DNA of 64,000 nucleotides, from positions 1 to 64,000 of the forward strand of contig NZ_RHOT01000001.1 of NCBI RefSeq assembly GCF_003946675.1, in the 5' to 3' direction. The DNA is from Lapidilactobacillus gannanensis. GTDB taxonomy: Bacteria > Bacillota > Bacilli > Lactobacillales > Lactobacillaceae. Positions within the stretch are counted from its first letter, which is position 1, and the number at the start of each line of letters is the position of its first letter. The translations under genes were made by a program, and so were the position numbers. Of the stretch, positions 21,089 through 33,087 are shown piece after piece. The notes beneath the pieces are model-generated. The model did not search any database, had not been told where the DNA came from, and saw only the letters and a program-made list of their open reading frames with translations.

Positions 21089-21114
21089 AACCATTAGTTT
21101 AATTATATAACATT

Positions 21115-22248
21115 TTAGGCACGACATGGTAAATAGTGTCGCGGAATTCGGTTCTTCAAACCACAAGCAATCTCATAATGAATCGTGTGGGCATAATCAG
21201 CGACTTCTTGCATCGTGATTTCATCATCACCATCTTTGCCAATTAAAGTAACCTTCGTCCCCACTGGTAATTCCTTAGGTAATAGGACCATCATTTGATC
21301 CATGCAAACTCGACCTACAATTTGACAGCGTTGACCATTGATCAAAACAGACATCCCACTCATGCGCCGTAACCAGCCATCAGCATAACCAATCGGCAAA
21401 GTCCCGATCCATTCATCTTGCTTAGCAATGTGAGTGGCGCCATAGCTAACGCCATCACCCGCATGAATCTGCTTAACATAAACCAACTCACTATATAACG
21501 ACAAAGCTGGCTTTAATGGATATGGTTCCGATAATGCCGTCCCAGATGGATTCAAACCATAAATAGCAACCCCAAAACGAATGAGATTAGAAACCAAGTC
21601 CGTATGCCATAAACTTGTTGCTGAATTGGCTACGTGAACGTAATGTGGCCGTTCTGGTAGTATTGCCACCATCGCTTTGAATTTAGCAACCTGCTGCTTA
21701 AAGTAGGTTTCATCAACTTGATCAGCAGTGGCAAAATGAGTAAAAATACCTTCAAAGTCAAACTCAGCTTGGTGACTTTGCAGAAACTCGGCAGTTGCCA
21801 ATAAAGCATCAGGTTCCGTAAAGCCGATCCGCCCCATGCCAGAGTCAACTGCCAAATGAACTGCTAACGGTGGCAAACCTGGCGTCTGGTCGAGTAATTC
21901 AGTCGCAGTCACTAACCATTGCTCGTCAGCAACGGTTAACGAAATATTTTGACTGGCCGCAATTGCGGCTTCTTGAACACTAGTAATACCCAATACCAAA
22001 ATTGGTTCAACGATTTGCGCGTCTCGTAACACCAAAGCTTCATCTAAAGTGGCCACACAGAACCCAGTTGCCCCTGCCTTGCGACAAACACGCGCTACTG
22101 GTAACAAACCATGGCCATAAGCATCCGCTTTAACTACTGCAAATAAGGCCGTATCCTTTGGTAAACGCTCTTTTTCTTGATGAACATTTTGATAAATTGC
22201 TTCTTGATCGATTTCAACATAAGTTGGTCGTAAATATGATGTTTGCAT
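21115..22248 (-). CDS. alr: Alanine racemase
   Basis: This PLP enzyme supplies D-alanine for peptidoglycan and teichoic acids. The 377 residues contain the PLP lysine in FAVVKADAYGHG (K40) and the second catalytic tyrosine in GDGVSYGATH (about 266). The start codon overlaps the stop of acpS by one base (TAATG), so translation is probably coupled. The acpS-alr pair, with mazF after it, is the common lactobacillus arrangement. Together with ddl and murF about 4 kb away it provides the D-Ala branch of cell-wall synthesis. Confidence 0.96.
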   Translation of the reverse strand: MQTSYLRPTYVEIDQEAIYQNVHQEKERLPKDTALFAVVKADAYGHGLLPVARVCRKAGATGFCVATLDEALVLRDAQIVEPILVLGITSVQEAAIAASQNISLTVADEQWLVTATELLDQTPGLPPLAVHLAVDSGMGRIGFTEPDALLATAEFLQSHQAEFDFEGIFTHFATADQVDETYFKQQVAKFKAMVAILPERPHYVHVANSATSLWHTDLVSNLIRFGVAIYGLNPSGTALSEPYPLKPALSLYSELVYVKQIHAGDGVSYGATHIAKQDEWIGTLPIGYADGWLRRMSGMSVLINGQRCQIVGRVCMDQMMVLLPKELPVGTKVTLIGKDGDDEITMQEVADYAHTIHYEIACGLKNRIPRHYLPCRA

Positions 22249-22616
22249 TATTCTCTACTCTTTTCCTCTTCTAAAATCACTTCAGTCATCACTAAGGTGG
22301 CTGTGTGCGAAATCGATACAAATGCCGATCCTGCCGTGAATGGCTGTTCAGTAATGATTGGCTTGCCCAACTGGTCATTCAGAATTGTCACGTCCTGCAA
22401 ACTTACACGTCCTAAACCAGTGCCATAGGCTTTACTATAAGCTTCTTTCGCAGAAAAACGGCCAGCAAGAAACTCCCATTGTCGCGGCCCACTTAGTTGC
22501 CGGTAAATAGTTACTTCTGCAGGTGTTAAAACTTTTGTCACGAAGCGGGCATTATGAGCAACTGCCTGTTGAATCCGCCCAATTTCAGTTAAATCGATTC
22601 CCAAACCATAAATCAT
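22248..22616 (-). CDS. acpS: Holo-[acyl-carrier-protein] synthase
   Basis: It transfers 4'-phosphopantetheine from CoA to acyl carrier protein. The 122-residue protein shows the magnesium-binding Asp in GLGIDLTEI (D8) and Glu in [15 protein letters not shown] (E58). ATG 22616 begins MIYGLGID; only a weak Shine-Dalgarno is seen. It is translationally coupled to alr. About 440 bp without a gene precede it towards cshA. Confidence 0.95.
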   Translation of the reverse strand: MIYGLGIDLTEIGRIQQAVAHNARFVTKVLTPAEVTIYRQLSGPRQWEFLAGRFSAKEAYSKAYGTGLGRVSLQDVTILNDQLGKPIITEQPFTAGSAFVSISHTATLVMTEVILEEEKSRE

Positions 22617-22844
22617 CGCCAGCCACCCTTACTTTCAATTTACTTTTAGTTTACACGCTTCTATTCTTAAGTGCGACTATTTACCTCATTTAGGAACCAA
22701 TCTAGTTTAATCACTGAAGTCGTTTTTCATTATAACATGGGCTCATCATTAACTTAAGTAAACATCAATTGTTTTTAGATGAAAACAATTCACCAATAAT
22801 AACGGCAACTTTAAAGTGTAGTTGGCCGTACTTTGATCAGTTTT

Positions 22845-22935
22845 GAAACAGCATTGCGTCAGCCTGGATGCCACGGCAAATAGCTCGGAATACAATCTGA
22901 CGTTGCTTCGGCTCAAACGGCAGCAAGCCCTCCAA
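22845..22935. repeat. Family C-like fragment (possible)
   Basis: TTGAAACAGCATTGCGTCAG and the following GC-richer sequence resemble the left ends of family C copies (for example near 30360 and 62745). The 22617-22965 gap otherwise shows no gene. Confidence 0.35.
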
Positions 22936-22965
22936 CATCATTTTATAATTAACAGTCAACAAAAT

Positions 22966-23011
22966 AATAAAAAAAAGCTTCACCAACTTGAATTAACAAG
23001 TCAGTGAAGCT
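22966..23011 (-). terminator. Terminator of cshA
   Basis: In the minus direction AGCTTCACTGACTTG pairs with CAAGTTGGTGAAGCT, followed by TTTTTT. It is placed directly after the cshA stop. Confidence 0.9.
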
Positions 23012-23055
23012 GCTCTAATTTAACAATTGATGGTCGTCATAACACTAAGCTTGAA

Positions 23056-24648
23056 TTAGTCGTTATTTTTACGAATTGTAAATTGACGTTTGCCAGAACC
23101 TTCATGACCACGATTGCCATGGTTATTATTACCACGACTATTGTGATTACTACTATGATTGCCACCATTACGACGACTGCTATCGCGGTCACGATCATGA
23201 CGGTAGCCACCTTCACGATGATCACCACGGCCATTGCCGCCGCGATTACCACGATAACCACCACCATTACGATGACCACCATGACTGTTGCCATGGCCAT
23301 TGCCACGACTATTACGTGACGTCTTACGGCTTGGTAATGGTCGTTCTGGCGCAATATGAACTGGTACTGAACTTGGATCAGTTACCATCGAACGCAATAA
23401 AATAGCTGCTAATTCTTCTGGTGAATACTTCTCCAATAAGTCGCTAGCTGCACCTTCAAAACGTGCCAAGTCCTGATTTTCAGCAATATTAGCAACTTCT
23501 TTCAAAGCTGCTTGAACTTGGCCGTGAAGTGCTTCTTTAGCCGTAGGTGGCTTCAACGGTGTAATGCGCACCCGAGTTAAGTCCTCGATACCACGAAGGT
23601 AGCTGGTTTCATTAGGGGCAATAAAGGTTACTGCAACCCCGGTAGCACCGGCCCGGCCAGTCCGACCAATCCGATGAACATAGCTATCAGGATCTTGAGG
23701 AATATCGTAGTTATACACATGAGTCACACCACTAATATCAAGACCACGAGCAGCAACATCTGTGGCAACTAAGAATTGTAATTCACCATTCTTAAATTGA
23801 CGTAATACACTCATCCGCTTTTGCTGAGTTAAATCACCGTGGATACCTTCAGCATTGTAACCGCGAGCTTGTAATCCCTTAGTCAATTCGTCAACACGAC
23901 GTTTTGTACGACCAAAGATCAAAGCTAATTTGGGATTTTGAACGTCGAAGAGACGTGTCATAATATCAAAACGTTCAAATTCCTTTGCACGAATATAATA
24001 CTGATCAATTAAATCAGCAGTTAATTCTTTAGACTTAATTTTAACAATTTGCGGATTGTTCATGAAACGTTCCGCAATACTCATAATTTGTTTAGGCATT
24101 GTTGCTGAGAATAACAGCGTTTGATGCTCATTAGGAACGTGGGTCAAGATACTTTCGATATCTTCTACAAAACCCATGTCTAACATTTCATCTGCTTCAT
24201 CAAGCACGACTGTCTTAATATGGTCTAGCTTAACAGTACGACGATTAATATGGTCTAACAAACGACCAGGTGTCCCAACTAGTACTTGGGGATGGTTCTT
24301 CAAGTTACGAATTTGTCGACCAATATCTGAGCCACCATAAACGACTTGTGCTTTGACTCGTTTGATACCGCCTAACCGTTGAATTTCTTCTTGGGTTTGC
24401 ATTGCTAATTCACGCGTTGGTGAAATGACTAATGCTTGGATATCTGGTTCATCTAAATCAACTTTTTGAGCGATTGGTAAACCAAAAGCTGCAGTTTTAC
24501 CAGTACCTGTTTGAGCTTGGCCTAAAACATCATCGCCAGCCAAAACTAAAGGAATGGTTTGTGCTTGAATCGGTGTTGCTTCATCAAAACCGGCACGCTC
24601 AACACTTTTGAGTAATGCGGGTTCAAGATTTAATTCTGAAAATTTCAA
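23056..24648 (-). CDS. cshA: DEAD-box RNA helicase CshA-like
   Basis: An ATP-dependent RNA helicase of about 530 residues, likely involved in RNA decay and ribosome assembly, especially in the cold. It shows the Q motif region, Walker A AQTGTGKT (45-52), the DEAD box in [16 protein letters not shown], and HRIGRTGR. The C-terminal 90 residues are rich in Gly, Arg, Asn and His, an RNA-binding tail. The start is TTG 24648 with GAGGAGG 7 nt before it; the longer frame adds a Cys-rich N-terminus that is not part of the family. A leader of about 130 nt may precede it. Confidence 0.93.
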   Translation of the reverse strand: MKFSELNLEPALLKSVERAGFDEATPIQAQTIPLVLAGDDVLGQAQTGTGKTAAFGLPIAQKVDLDEPDIQALVISPTRELAMQTQEEIQRLGGIKRVKAQVVYGGSDIGRQIRNLKNHPQVLVGTPGRLLDHINRRTVKLDHIKTVVLDEADEMLDMGFVEDIESILTHVPNEHQTLLFSATMPKQIMSIAERFMNNPQIVKIKSKELTADLIDQYYIRAKEFERFDIMTRLFDVQNPKLALIFGRTKRRVDELTKGLQARGYNAEGIHGDLTQQKRMSVLRQFKNGELQFLVATDVAARGLDISGVTHVYNYDIPQDPDSYVHRIGRTGRAGATGVAVTFIAPNETSYLRGIEDLTRVRITPLKPPTAKEALHGQVQAALKEVANIAENQDLARFEGAASDLLEKYSPEELAAILLRSMVTDPSSVPVHIAPERPLPSRKTSRNSRGNGHGNSHGGHRNGGGYRGNRGGNGRGDHREGGYRHDRDRDSSRRNGGNHSSNHNSRGNNNHGNRGHEGSGKRQFTIRKNND

Positions 24649-24776
24649 GAAAGGTCCTCCTCTGTATTGAAAAAAACAATCACAACACAGCAGACAATTT
24701 CTCGACAAATGAATCTACTTACATATCTGTTTGCAATCACTTTTTTCTTCAACGCTACTTATAGGGCGTTCTTCAT

Positions 24777-24805
24777 ATACTAACATTTTAACGTGAAAAC
24801 CACAA
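24777..24805 (-). promoter_or_regulatory. Possible promoter of cshA
   Basis: In the minus direction TTGTGG and TAGTAT are spaced by 17 nt, about 130 nt before the TTG start. The match is moderate, and the region between here and 25050 holds nothing else I can name. Confidence 0.35.
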
Positions 24806-25050
24806 GCAAAATACTCGACTGTGTTTTCTGAAAACGTGCGCAAGATTGTCTCGTCAATTTTTTTGCGAAAGAGATTATTTTTTTATTAAGCATCAATATT
24901 TGCCAGGATTCTTTCATAAGAATCGCCACTGACCAAATTAAACCTGCGTGCAAGCTGCCATAAAGAAGCTTATCTAATAGGCATAAGCAAAAAAGGCGGC
25001 TGGAACATCAGTCTATTCTCCAAAAAATAAAACGAACACCACCGGATCAA

Positions 25051-25165
25051 ACGTGTTCTCAAACGGCAACCGACGCCGCTTAACGTAAAAATAACGAGCA
25101 ATTCTAGCAAAATGCAGAATTGTTCGTTATTTTATGCCACCGCTCAGCGACTGATTGTCTTTTGT
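25051..25165. repeat. Family B hairpin repeat, downstream of murF
   Basis: The copy starts ACGTGTTCTCAAACGGCAAC and contains an apical stem of AAAATAACGAGCAATTCT with AGAATTGTTCGTTATTTT. Its U-rich flank lets it act as a terminator for murF, which ends at 25297. Confidence 0.8.
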
Positions 25166-25296
25166 TAAAATCGCTTGTCATTGAGCGGAAACGATTGACT
25201 TTTGCAACCAAAGCTTTAATTATTAATTACTTTTCTCTAAAACTAATTTACGTTGCCGCTTCGTATTTTTTTATTACTTGCTATCAGGAGCAGCTG

Positions 25297-26670
25297 CTAA
25301 CGTAAAGCTGCTAAAACTTGATTTAGTTTCATGCCATTACTAGCTTTAAGTAAGACCGTATCACCAAAATGAACATTATCTTTTAAATCAGCGATTAATG
25401 CTGACTGCTGATCTTGCGGATAGTAGTGCAACTGGGCAGCAGGATAGACCTTGACCAGACGTGCTTGTAACGCTGCCATGAGATTACCGTACAAATAAAC
25501 TTCTTGAACTTGTTGAGGCATAATCTCGTCAGCCAGCTCAGCATGTAGCTTGGGCGCCTGCTCACCTAATTCCAACATATCACCCAAGACAACAATATGA
25601 CGACCAGTTGCTGGCACTTTAACAAAACTACGTAGTACTTCTTTAGTGGCCGTTGGATTAGCATTGTAAACATCACTTAGAATCATTTCTCCAGCATCGC
25701 CCTTAAGCCACTGGGTACGATTTTCCGTCGGCTGAAAATTAGCCAAGGCTTGAGCCATTTTCTCAGGATGGACATGATAGTGGCGACCAACTAACAAAGC
25801 TGCCAGCGCATTCATCACGTTAAATTCACCCAGCAAAGGAACAGTAAAAGTGACATCGGGCCAACGATTTACTTTAAATTCGCTGTGATCTTGAGTTAGC
25901 GCCACTTTTTCTGGATAAAGATAATTCGTCTGTGTAAGACCAAAAGTTCGCGGTTCAAATTTCTTTGCCCGCGTGGTCAACAAAGGTTCATCCCCATTGA
26001 TAATCAACAGGCCATCTTCCTTCAAGCCACTGGTAATCTCCATCTTAGCATCAGCAATTTTATCGCGAGTCCCAAAGAACTCAATATGTGCCTCACCAAT
26101 CATGGTGATAACCGCCACATCAGGTTCAACTAAATTACTTAAGAAGGTCAGTTGGCCGGGACGATCCATACCCATTTCCACCACAAGAACCTCAGTATTA
26201 GTCTCCATAGCTAGAATGGTTAGCGGAACACCAATTTCATTATTGAAATTAGCAATTGTCTTCGTCACATTATGCTGGGTTGCAAGAATGGCCGCCGTCA
26301 TATCCTTCGTCGTGGTTTTACCATTACTACCAGTAATCGCCACCACTTTAGGATTGACCTTCATCAAATAATACTTAGCTAAACACTGCATAGCAGTTAA
26401 AACATCATCAACCTCGATCACGATAATGTCACTAGGTTGATTCGGATGACCAGTTTGCCAAAATGTTGCCACAGCACCAGCTGCTTTAGCATTTTCCACA
26501 AAGTCATGACCATCACGCTGATCCTTCAATGGTGCAAATAAACTATTTGTCTGCGCTTTGCGACTATCAATAGCAATGCTGGTCACAATTGTTGTTTGAT
26601 ATTTTGTTGCTTGTTGTTCTGGAATCACTGCACCAATTGCCTGCGCAATTTCAGATAATGTCATTTTCAT
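25297..26670 (-). CDS. murF: UDP-MurNAc-tripeptide--D-Ala-D-Ala ligase MurF
   Basis: It adds the terminal D-Ala dipeptide (or depsipeptide) to the peptidoglycan precursor in the cytoplasm. The 457-residue protein has the Mur ligase ATP loop ITGSNGKTTTKD near 113, the NFNNEIGVPLT segment and DVYNANPTATKEVL. It lies 58 bp downstream of ddl, so product and substrate enzymes are likely co-expressed. Since ddl here appears to be of the D-Ala-D-Lac type, MurF would have to accept depsipeptide. The Shine-Dalgarno is GAGG, rather far from ATG 26670; ATG 26664 is an alternative. Confidence 0.96.
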   Translation of the reverse strand: MKMTLSEIAQAIGAVIPEQQATKYQTTIVTSIAIDSRKAQTNSLFAPLKDQRDGHDFVENAKAAGAVATFWQTGHPNQPSDIIVIEVDDVLTAMQCLAKYYLMKVNPKVVAITGSNGKTTTKDMTAAILATQHNVTKTIANFNNEIGVPLTILAMETNTEVLVVEMGMDRPGQLTFLSNLVEPDVAVITMIGEAHIEFFGTRDKIADAKMEITSGLKEDGLLIINGDEPLLTTRAKKFEPRTFGLTQTNYLYPEKVALTQDHSEFKVNRWPDVTFTVPLLGEFNVMNALAALLVGRHYHVHPEKMAQALANFQPTENRTQWLKGDAGEMILSDVYNANPTATKEVLRSFVKVPATGRHIVVLGDMLELGEQAPKLHAELADEIMPQQVQEVYLYGNLMAALQARLVKVYPAAQLHYYPQDQQSALIADLKDNVHFGDTVLLKASNGMKLNQVLAALR

Positions 26671-26728
26671 TTAAACTAGGAACCTCACAATAAAAACCCA
26701 TATTTCAAATCAACTACAACTTTTATTA

Positions 26729-27823
26729 TTACAAGTTAGCAGCAATCTGATGTTTCACTTGATAACGTTCTAACCCTAACTGAATCAATTGGTCAATTAA
26801 TTCAGGGTAACTAACACCACTAGCTTGCCACAAATAAGGATACATTGAAAACTCGGTAAAACCAGGCATCGTTTGAATCTCGTTCATATAAACCTGTCCA
26901 TCTTCAGCCAAGAAGAAATCAGCCCGTGTTAAACCAGCGCCACCAACAGCATTAAAGGCCGTGATGGCATACTTCTGAACATCAGCTAACTGAACGCCAT
27001 TAATAGCAGCCGGAATAATTAACTTCGTCGTACCATCAACAAATTTAGATTCATAGTCGTAGAAGTCTTGTTTCTTACCAATTTCACCAGCAATCGATGC
27101 CTTAGGATGATTGTTGCCTAAAATACCGACGGCAAGTTCTCGCGCCTTATGAACAGCAAACTCAACAATGACACGATCATCATATTTAAAAGCAGCCTCA
27201 ATGTCAGCCGCTAAAGCCTCTTTGTCTAAACACTTGCTGACCCCAATACTGGAGCCGGCATTGGCAGGCTTAACATAAACTGGAAAGCCTAACTTTTCAG
27301 CAATTTGATCAAGGATTGCTTGTTTATCTGCCGCTTTTTCAAAATGATTGGCCAAAACTGGTACATAAGGCACTTGTGGAATACCAAATTCGTCAAAAAT
27401 AATTTTCGACATAATTTTATCCATTGCTACAGCTGATGCCCGAATCTCGGACCCCACATAAGGAACATTTAATACTTCAAGCAAACCCTGAATCGTACCA
27501 TCTTCACCAAAAGTCCCATGAATCATTGGAAAAACAACTGCATCGTCAGCATTAGTGATCTCATCAAAATCAAACTTAGTACCTAAAGACAGTGCTGGCG
27601 CCGCTTGCCATTCAGCATGATCAGCAACCTCAAGCTTCAAGTTAATCTCAGCAGCCACTGGCGCAGTCAAAGGTAACCCCTTAATAAATTGAGCCTGATG
27701 AGTGATGTAAACTGGAATAACTTGATACTTTTGATAATCAATTGCCCCTAAAGCGGACCGAGTACTCATAACCGTCACATCATGCTCAACTGTCCGTCCA
27801 CCATACATGAGGTAAAGTTTCAT
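26729..27823 (-). CDS. ddl: D-alanine--D-alanine/D-lactate ligase (F-type Ddl)
   Basis: An ATP-grasp enzyme of 364 residues making the terminal dipeptide of the cell-wall stem peptide. Seen: HDVTVMSTRSALGA, HGTFGEDGTIQG, KPANAGSSIGV and MNEIQTMPGFTEFSMYP. The omega-loop reads FYDYESKFVDG, with Phe at residue 261 where D-Ala-D-Ala enzymes have Tyr. From Leuconostoc work, Phe here marks D-Ala-D-Lac ligases of vancomycin-resistant lactic acid bacteria. ATG 27823 is preceded by TAGGAGG. It leads a ddl-murF operon. Confidence 0.95.
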   Translation of the reverse strand: MKLYLMYGGRTVEHDVTVMSTRSALGAIDYQKYQVIPVYITHQAQFIKGLPLTAPVAAEINLKLEVADHAEWQAAPALSLGTKFDFDEITNADDAVVFPMIHGTFGEDGTIQGLLEVLNVPYVGSEIRASAVAMDKIMSKIIFDEFGIPQVPYVPVLANHFEKAADKQAILDQIAEKLGFPVYVKPANAGSSIGVSKCLDKEALAADIEAAFKYDDRVIVEFAVHKARELAVGILGNNHPKASIAGEIGKKQDFYDYESKFVDGTTKLIIPAAINGVQLADVQKYAITAFNAVGGAGLTRADFFLAEDGQVYMNEIQTMPGFTEFSMYPYLWQASGVSYPELIDQLIQLGLERYQVKHQIAANL

Positions 27824-27927
27824 AAATTGTTGACCTCCTAAAAATCATCTAAGCATAGATAAAGCAACTACTAAAATCCTGATATAAGCTCTATTCTACC
27901 CTTTTAAGAAACAATAGCCAATAGAAA

Positions 27928-28051
27928 AGAGTGTGAGGGGCAACGCTCTTTTGGCGTAGCCTAACTTCAAATAATGATTTGAGCTGGTGCAACCAGATCG
28001 AAGCATTATTTAAGTTAGGCCTAGCCATTTGTTGCCCCGAACACATTTCAA
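27928..28051. repeat. Family A hairpin repeat upstream of ddl
   Basis: A full copy with left end AGAGTGTGAGGGG and right end CCCGAACACATTTCAA. The apical stem is AATAATGATTTGA with TCGAAGCATTATT around CTGG-TGCAA-CCAG. The next 230 bp, to the rpmE2 terminator, show no gene. Confidence 0.85.
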
Positions 28052-28280
28052 TCAAATCAGGAAATTAGCAATTAACTTAGCCTAATACTTTTATCTAAAT
28101 AAATTATTATTACTAAGACCCAGTATTGCCATCAGCCGAAGTGGGTCGCTACTCCGGTTATGTTTCGTCGTCACCTCGCAATAATCTGATTTATAAATTG
28201 ACAGTCTTGAAACTATAAAAATACTCCAAATGAAGATTTTTTTCAAGCCAAATATCAACTTGAGCATATTATTGCGCGAT

Positions 28281-28320
28281 AAAAAAACTAGGCCCTCGGT
28301 AAGATACCAAGAACCTAGTC
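28281..28320 (-). terminator. Terminator of rpmE2
   Basis: In the minus direction ACTAGGTTCTTGGT pairs with ACCGAGGGCCTAGT, followed by TTTTTTT. Confidence 0.92.
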
Positions 28321-28341
28321 TTAAAACCATCAAAGTTTGGC

Positions 28342-28587
28342 TTACTTGTTCAAACCATACTTCTTGTTGAAACGATCGACACGACCATCTGCTTGAGTAA
28401 ACTTTTGCTTACCAGTGTAGAATGGATGTGAATCTGAAGAAATTTCAACACGAACTAATGGCAAAGTTTCGCCTTCAAATTCGATTGTTTCTTTAGAGTT
28501 TTTAGTTGAACCAGAAACAAATTTGAAACCTGTTGCTGAGTCCATGAAAACTACTTTATGATAATCTGGATGAATACCTTTTTTCAT
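28342..28587 (-). CDS. rpmE2: 50S ribosomal protein L31, type B
   Basis: A large-subunit protein of 81 residues. It starts [16 protein letters not shown] and has [14 protein letters not shown] and [11 protein letters not shown]. There is no cysteine, so it is the zinc-independent (C-minus) form; it would not need zinc repression and may be the only L31. AAAGGAG precedes ATG 28587. It is followed by a strong terminator. Confidence 0.96.
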   Translation of the reverse strand: MKKGIHPDYHKVVFMDSATGFKFVSGSTKNSKETIEFEGETLPLVRVEISSDSHPFYTGKQKFTQADGRVDRFNKKYGLNK

Positions 28588-28684
28588 AATTCCTTACTCC
28601 TTTTCCCTAATGTATTTGCTACACTAGAGTCCAATTTACGTAAATAACCTGACAATACATAATATTAGCATAAAGCAACTATGA

Positions 28685-30004
28685 TTACAATGCTTTTTTC
28701 TCTAAAACTGCGACAGGATCAGTTGTCTCACTAGTAGTACTTTCTTCATCAACAATTGCCACATCAGCGCCAAGCTTCCGCAATTTCTGAACAACATCGC
28801 CATAACCACGTAGAATATTTTCAACTTTATGAATCGTCGTGGTGCCATCCGCCATTAATCCAGCAATCATTAACGCTGCACCAGCACGGATTTCATCAGC
28901 ATTAACATCAGTTCCTTGCAACTTAGCTGTATGATGTAATAAAATCACATCATTTTCTACAGAGATATTTGCGCCCATGCGAACTAATTCCGGTACGTGC
29001 CGAACTCGGCGTGGATAAAGCGTATCAACAATCATACCCTCACCTTGCGCTTTTAAAAGTAACGGCGTGATTGGTTGCTGTAAATCTGTTGCAAAGCCAG
29101 GATAAGGCATCGTTTTAATGGTAACCATCTTTAAATCGCCAGTTGGGTAAACATAAATACTATCTTCTACGATATCAAATTGAACACCAATTTCTTCCAT
29201 TTTAGCTAGGAAAGAATCCAAATGTTCACTAATAATATTTTTAACAGTAATACCATTACCAACAGCTGCGGCCAATGACAAATAAGTTCCTGCTTCTATC
29301 CGGTCAGGAATAATCGTATGAGAATTCGTGGCATACAGATGAGGCACCCCTTCAATCCGAATAGTGTCAGTCCCAGCACCACGAATTCGCGCACCCATGT
29401 TATTTAGAAAAGTTGCTAAATCAATAATTTCCGGCTCTTTAGCCACATTTTCAATAATGGTCGTCCCAGTTGCTCTCACTGCAGCCAAAATAACATTGAC
29501 GGTAGCGCCAACGGAAGCCATATCAAAATAAATTTTGGCGCCATGAAGCCCATCATCTGGCGCCTGGATAAACATTGCCCCATGTTCATTGCTAACCGTT
29601 GCGCCTAAGGCTTCAAAGCCCTTAATATGTTGATCGATCGGTCGCGGACCAATATCATCGCCACCAGGCAAGCCAACAATTGCCCGACCAAAGCGTCCTA
29701 ACAACGCACCCATAAAGTAATAAGAAGCACGTAAACTTTTAATTTTACCATTTGGTAATGGTTTCGAGATAATTTGTGTTGGATCTATTTCTAAGCAACA
29801 ATCATTAAGGGTCGAGGAAACATTCATGTCAGCCAAAATTGCCCGTAAATTGTCGACATCTTGAATATGAGGAACACTATCCAACTTCACTTTGGATTCT
29901 GAGAGAATAGCAGCTGGAATAATGGCAACAGTGCTATTCTTAGCACCATCAATAGCAACTTCACCAGAAAGTTTCTTTCCCCCGTGAATAATCATTTTTT
30001 TCAT
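28685..30004 (-). CDS. murA: UDP-GlcNAc 1-carboxyvinyltransferase with Asp at the Cys115 position
   Basis: It catalyses the first committed step of peptidoglycan synthesis, transferring enolpyruvate from PEP to UDP-GlcNAc. The 439-residue protein has family segments such as [32 protein letters not shown] and [16 protein letters not shown]. The active-site loop reads [15 protein letters not shown], so Asp116 stands where E. coli has Cys115. Such Cys-to-Asp enzymes are known in mycobacteria and chlamydia and are insensitive to fosfomycin. The last 20 residues, rich in Ser, Thr and Glu, look like an unstructured tail. Another murA copy may exist outside the window. Confidence 0.95.
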   Translation of the reverse strand: MKKMIIHGGKKLSGEVAIDGAKNSTVAIIPAAILSESKVKLDSVPHIQDVDNLRAILADMNVSSTLNDCCLEIDPTQIISKPLPNGKIKSLRASYYFMGALLGRFGRAIVGLPGGDDIGPRPIDQHIKGFEALGATVSNEHGAMFIQAPDDGLHGAKIYFDMASVGATVNVILAAVRATGTTIIENVAKEPEIIDLATFLNNMGARIRGAGTDTIRIEGVPHLYATNSHTIIPDRIEAGTYLSLAAAVGNGITVKNIISEHLDSFLAKMEEIGVQFDIVEDSIYVYPTGDLKMVTIKTMPYPGFATDLQQPITPLLLKAQGEGMIVDTLYPRRVRHVPELVRMGANISVENDVILLHHTAKLQGTDVNADEIRAGAALMIAGLMADGTTTIHKVENILRGYGDVVQKLRKLGADVAIVDEESTTSETTDPVAVLEKKAL

Positions 30005-30339
30005 GCGGCAGGTTCCTTATCGTCTTTTATCAGTCATTTATTTTAATTAATTATTATTTCGGTTATAAAGTCAGTTCAATAAAAACGTTCACGAGTAATG
30101 AAGCCCAAAGCTTCAGATGCGTTCTAAATTTCGAACGAGTCATCACTACATATGATAAAGAATTTTTACTGAAAATACAAGGGCCATCACTTGGTCTGTA
30201 ACTAGTTTGATATAACGCCGTAACGCCTGAAATCAAGACTTGATACACTTGCCAAATACTTAAACTTTCTGTAAATAAATATTTTCACCTTGCTAATTGC
30301 TAAATTCACCGCTAGACCACGAGCCCAAAAGTTCAAACT

Positions 30340-30965
30340 ACAGTACTGTTTTAAAACAGAATTGCGTTTGACGCCATTGCGGGCGTTTTGGTTGTGGAAC
30401 GCTGCCGGGATTGATTTGAGCTTATTGCTAACGCAACAATCTCAAATACAGCCCTTTGTCTAACTGCTAAAGTAGCAAGACAAATTTGGCTGCTTCTCGC
30501 AAGCTCGTACGCAAATACAAACCCATTGGCTGACAACCACGCCCGCTATTCCGTCTGGAGTTGAATTTGTGCCTTTCACAATTATTAGTAAATAAGGCTG
30601 TCCTTGTGGAGTTACTCAACTCGGTCAGACTGATATCAAGTTTGAATAGTAAAACCAAGACTTTCTGATTATTAATCAATCGACAATTCTGTAACGGACT
30701 GATTTGGTCAGCTTCAGAAAACTTGTCAATCAAACTATTAGTTCACACCAATCTGCTTTTCCAAGTAGTGGTAATCCGTTCTGTTAGTTTATACCGGTGG
30801 TGGCTGGGCGATTAGCGTCAGAGAAGGGGAGTTCTTTGCGTACGAGCGATTTTGCGAGAAGCAGTGAAATTATTGTTGGTGCTTTAGCACTTACAATAAG
30901 CCTCGAATTTGAGATTTTCGTAGAAAAGCTCACTAAATTAGCTAAGTTTGCCCAGCCAAACTTGA
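30340..30965. repeat. Family C composite structured repeat (copy 1)
   Basis: This 600-bp non-coding stretch between murA and pyrG holds two oppositely oriented copies of a module. The module consists of a hairpin starting GAGCTT, a short spacer, a second hairpin with loop-side GCTAAAG, and CTGCTTCTCGC. Left stems are TTATTGC/GCAACAA and TTTGTCT/AGACAAA; right stems (reverse complement) are TTTTC/GAAAA and TTATTGT/ACAATAA. An outer GGCTGGGC/GCCCAGCC closes the right half. Open frames of 60-90 codons here look spurious. The 300 bp before it (30005-30339) show no gene. Confidence 0.65.
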
Positions 30966-30984
30966 ATTTATTAATAGTTTGAAA

Positions 30985-31036
30985 CAAAAAAATATCGTGT
31001 TAACAACTTCTATGGCAGAAGTGTCAACACGATATT
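30985..31036 (-). terminator. Terminator of pyrG
   Basis: In the minus direction AATATCGTGTTGACACTTC pairs with GAAGTTGTTAACACGATATT, followed by TTTTT. Confidence 0.92.
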
Positions 31037-31099
31037 GCATTTATGACTGTTTTATCGTCCCACCACTAACGCTATTGGTGAGGAAGTCGCGGCACTATT

Positions 31100-32764
<1,665 letters not shown>

Positions 32765-32778
32765 TTAAACAACGATTT

Positions 32779-32820
32779 TGAAACGTGTTGTGGCCAGCAG
32801 TGACCTCCGCTTAATCGACT
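32779..32820. repeat. Family B left-half fragment
   Basis: TGAAACGTGTTGTGGCCAGC to CCGCTTAATCGA resembles the left arm of family B without a right arm. It adjoins a full copy. Confidence 0.5.
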
Positions 32821-32826
32821 TCTGAA

Positions 32827-32940
32827 ACGTGCTCAAAGTGACAACTTCTTCCGCTTAACAAGTAATTTTTGATAATCATTAACCTGATTATCAAAAAATT
32901 CATGTTAATGCTCAGAAGCTAACCGTCACCTTGAGCACTC
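32827..32940. repeat. Family B hairpin repeat between rpoE and pyrG
   Basis: The left arm starts AACGTGCTCAAAGTGAC and the right arm ends GTCACCTTGAGCAC. The apical stem AATTTTTGATAATCA pairs with TGATTATCAAAAAATT and shares no sequence with the apical stems of other copies. Confidence 0.8.
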
Positions 32941-32942
32941 TC

Positions 32943-32984
32943 AAAAACTAAAACAAGCCCCCTATTCTGAGAATAGGGAGCTTG
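32943..32984 (-). terminator. Terminator of rpoE
   Basis: CAAGCTCCCTATTC pairs with GAATAGGGGGCTTG in the minus direction, followed by TTTTAGTTTTT. Confidence 0.9.
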
Positions 32985-33087
32985 CAGCATAATCGTCGTT
33001 TTAAAATAAAAACTAAGGTGCCCAAAAAATATCCTACCGAAAAATTAGCTGGGCGTCAAGCTGATTTAGCAGATTTTTCAATTAATC

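Noticed and set aside
30063..30987. Several 60-90 codon frames between murA and pyrG
   Set aside because: They lie in family C repeat sequence and show no protein-like pattern; open frames occur on both strands by chance.
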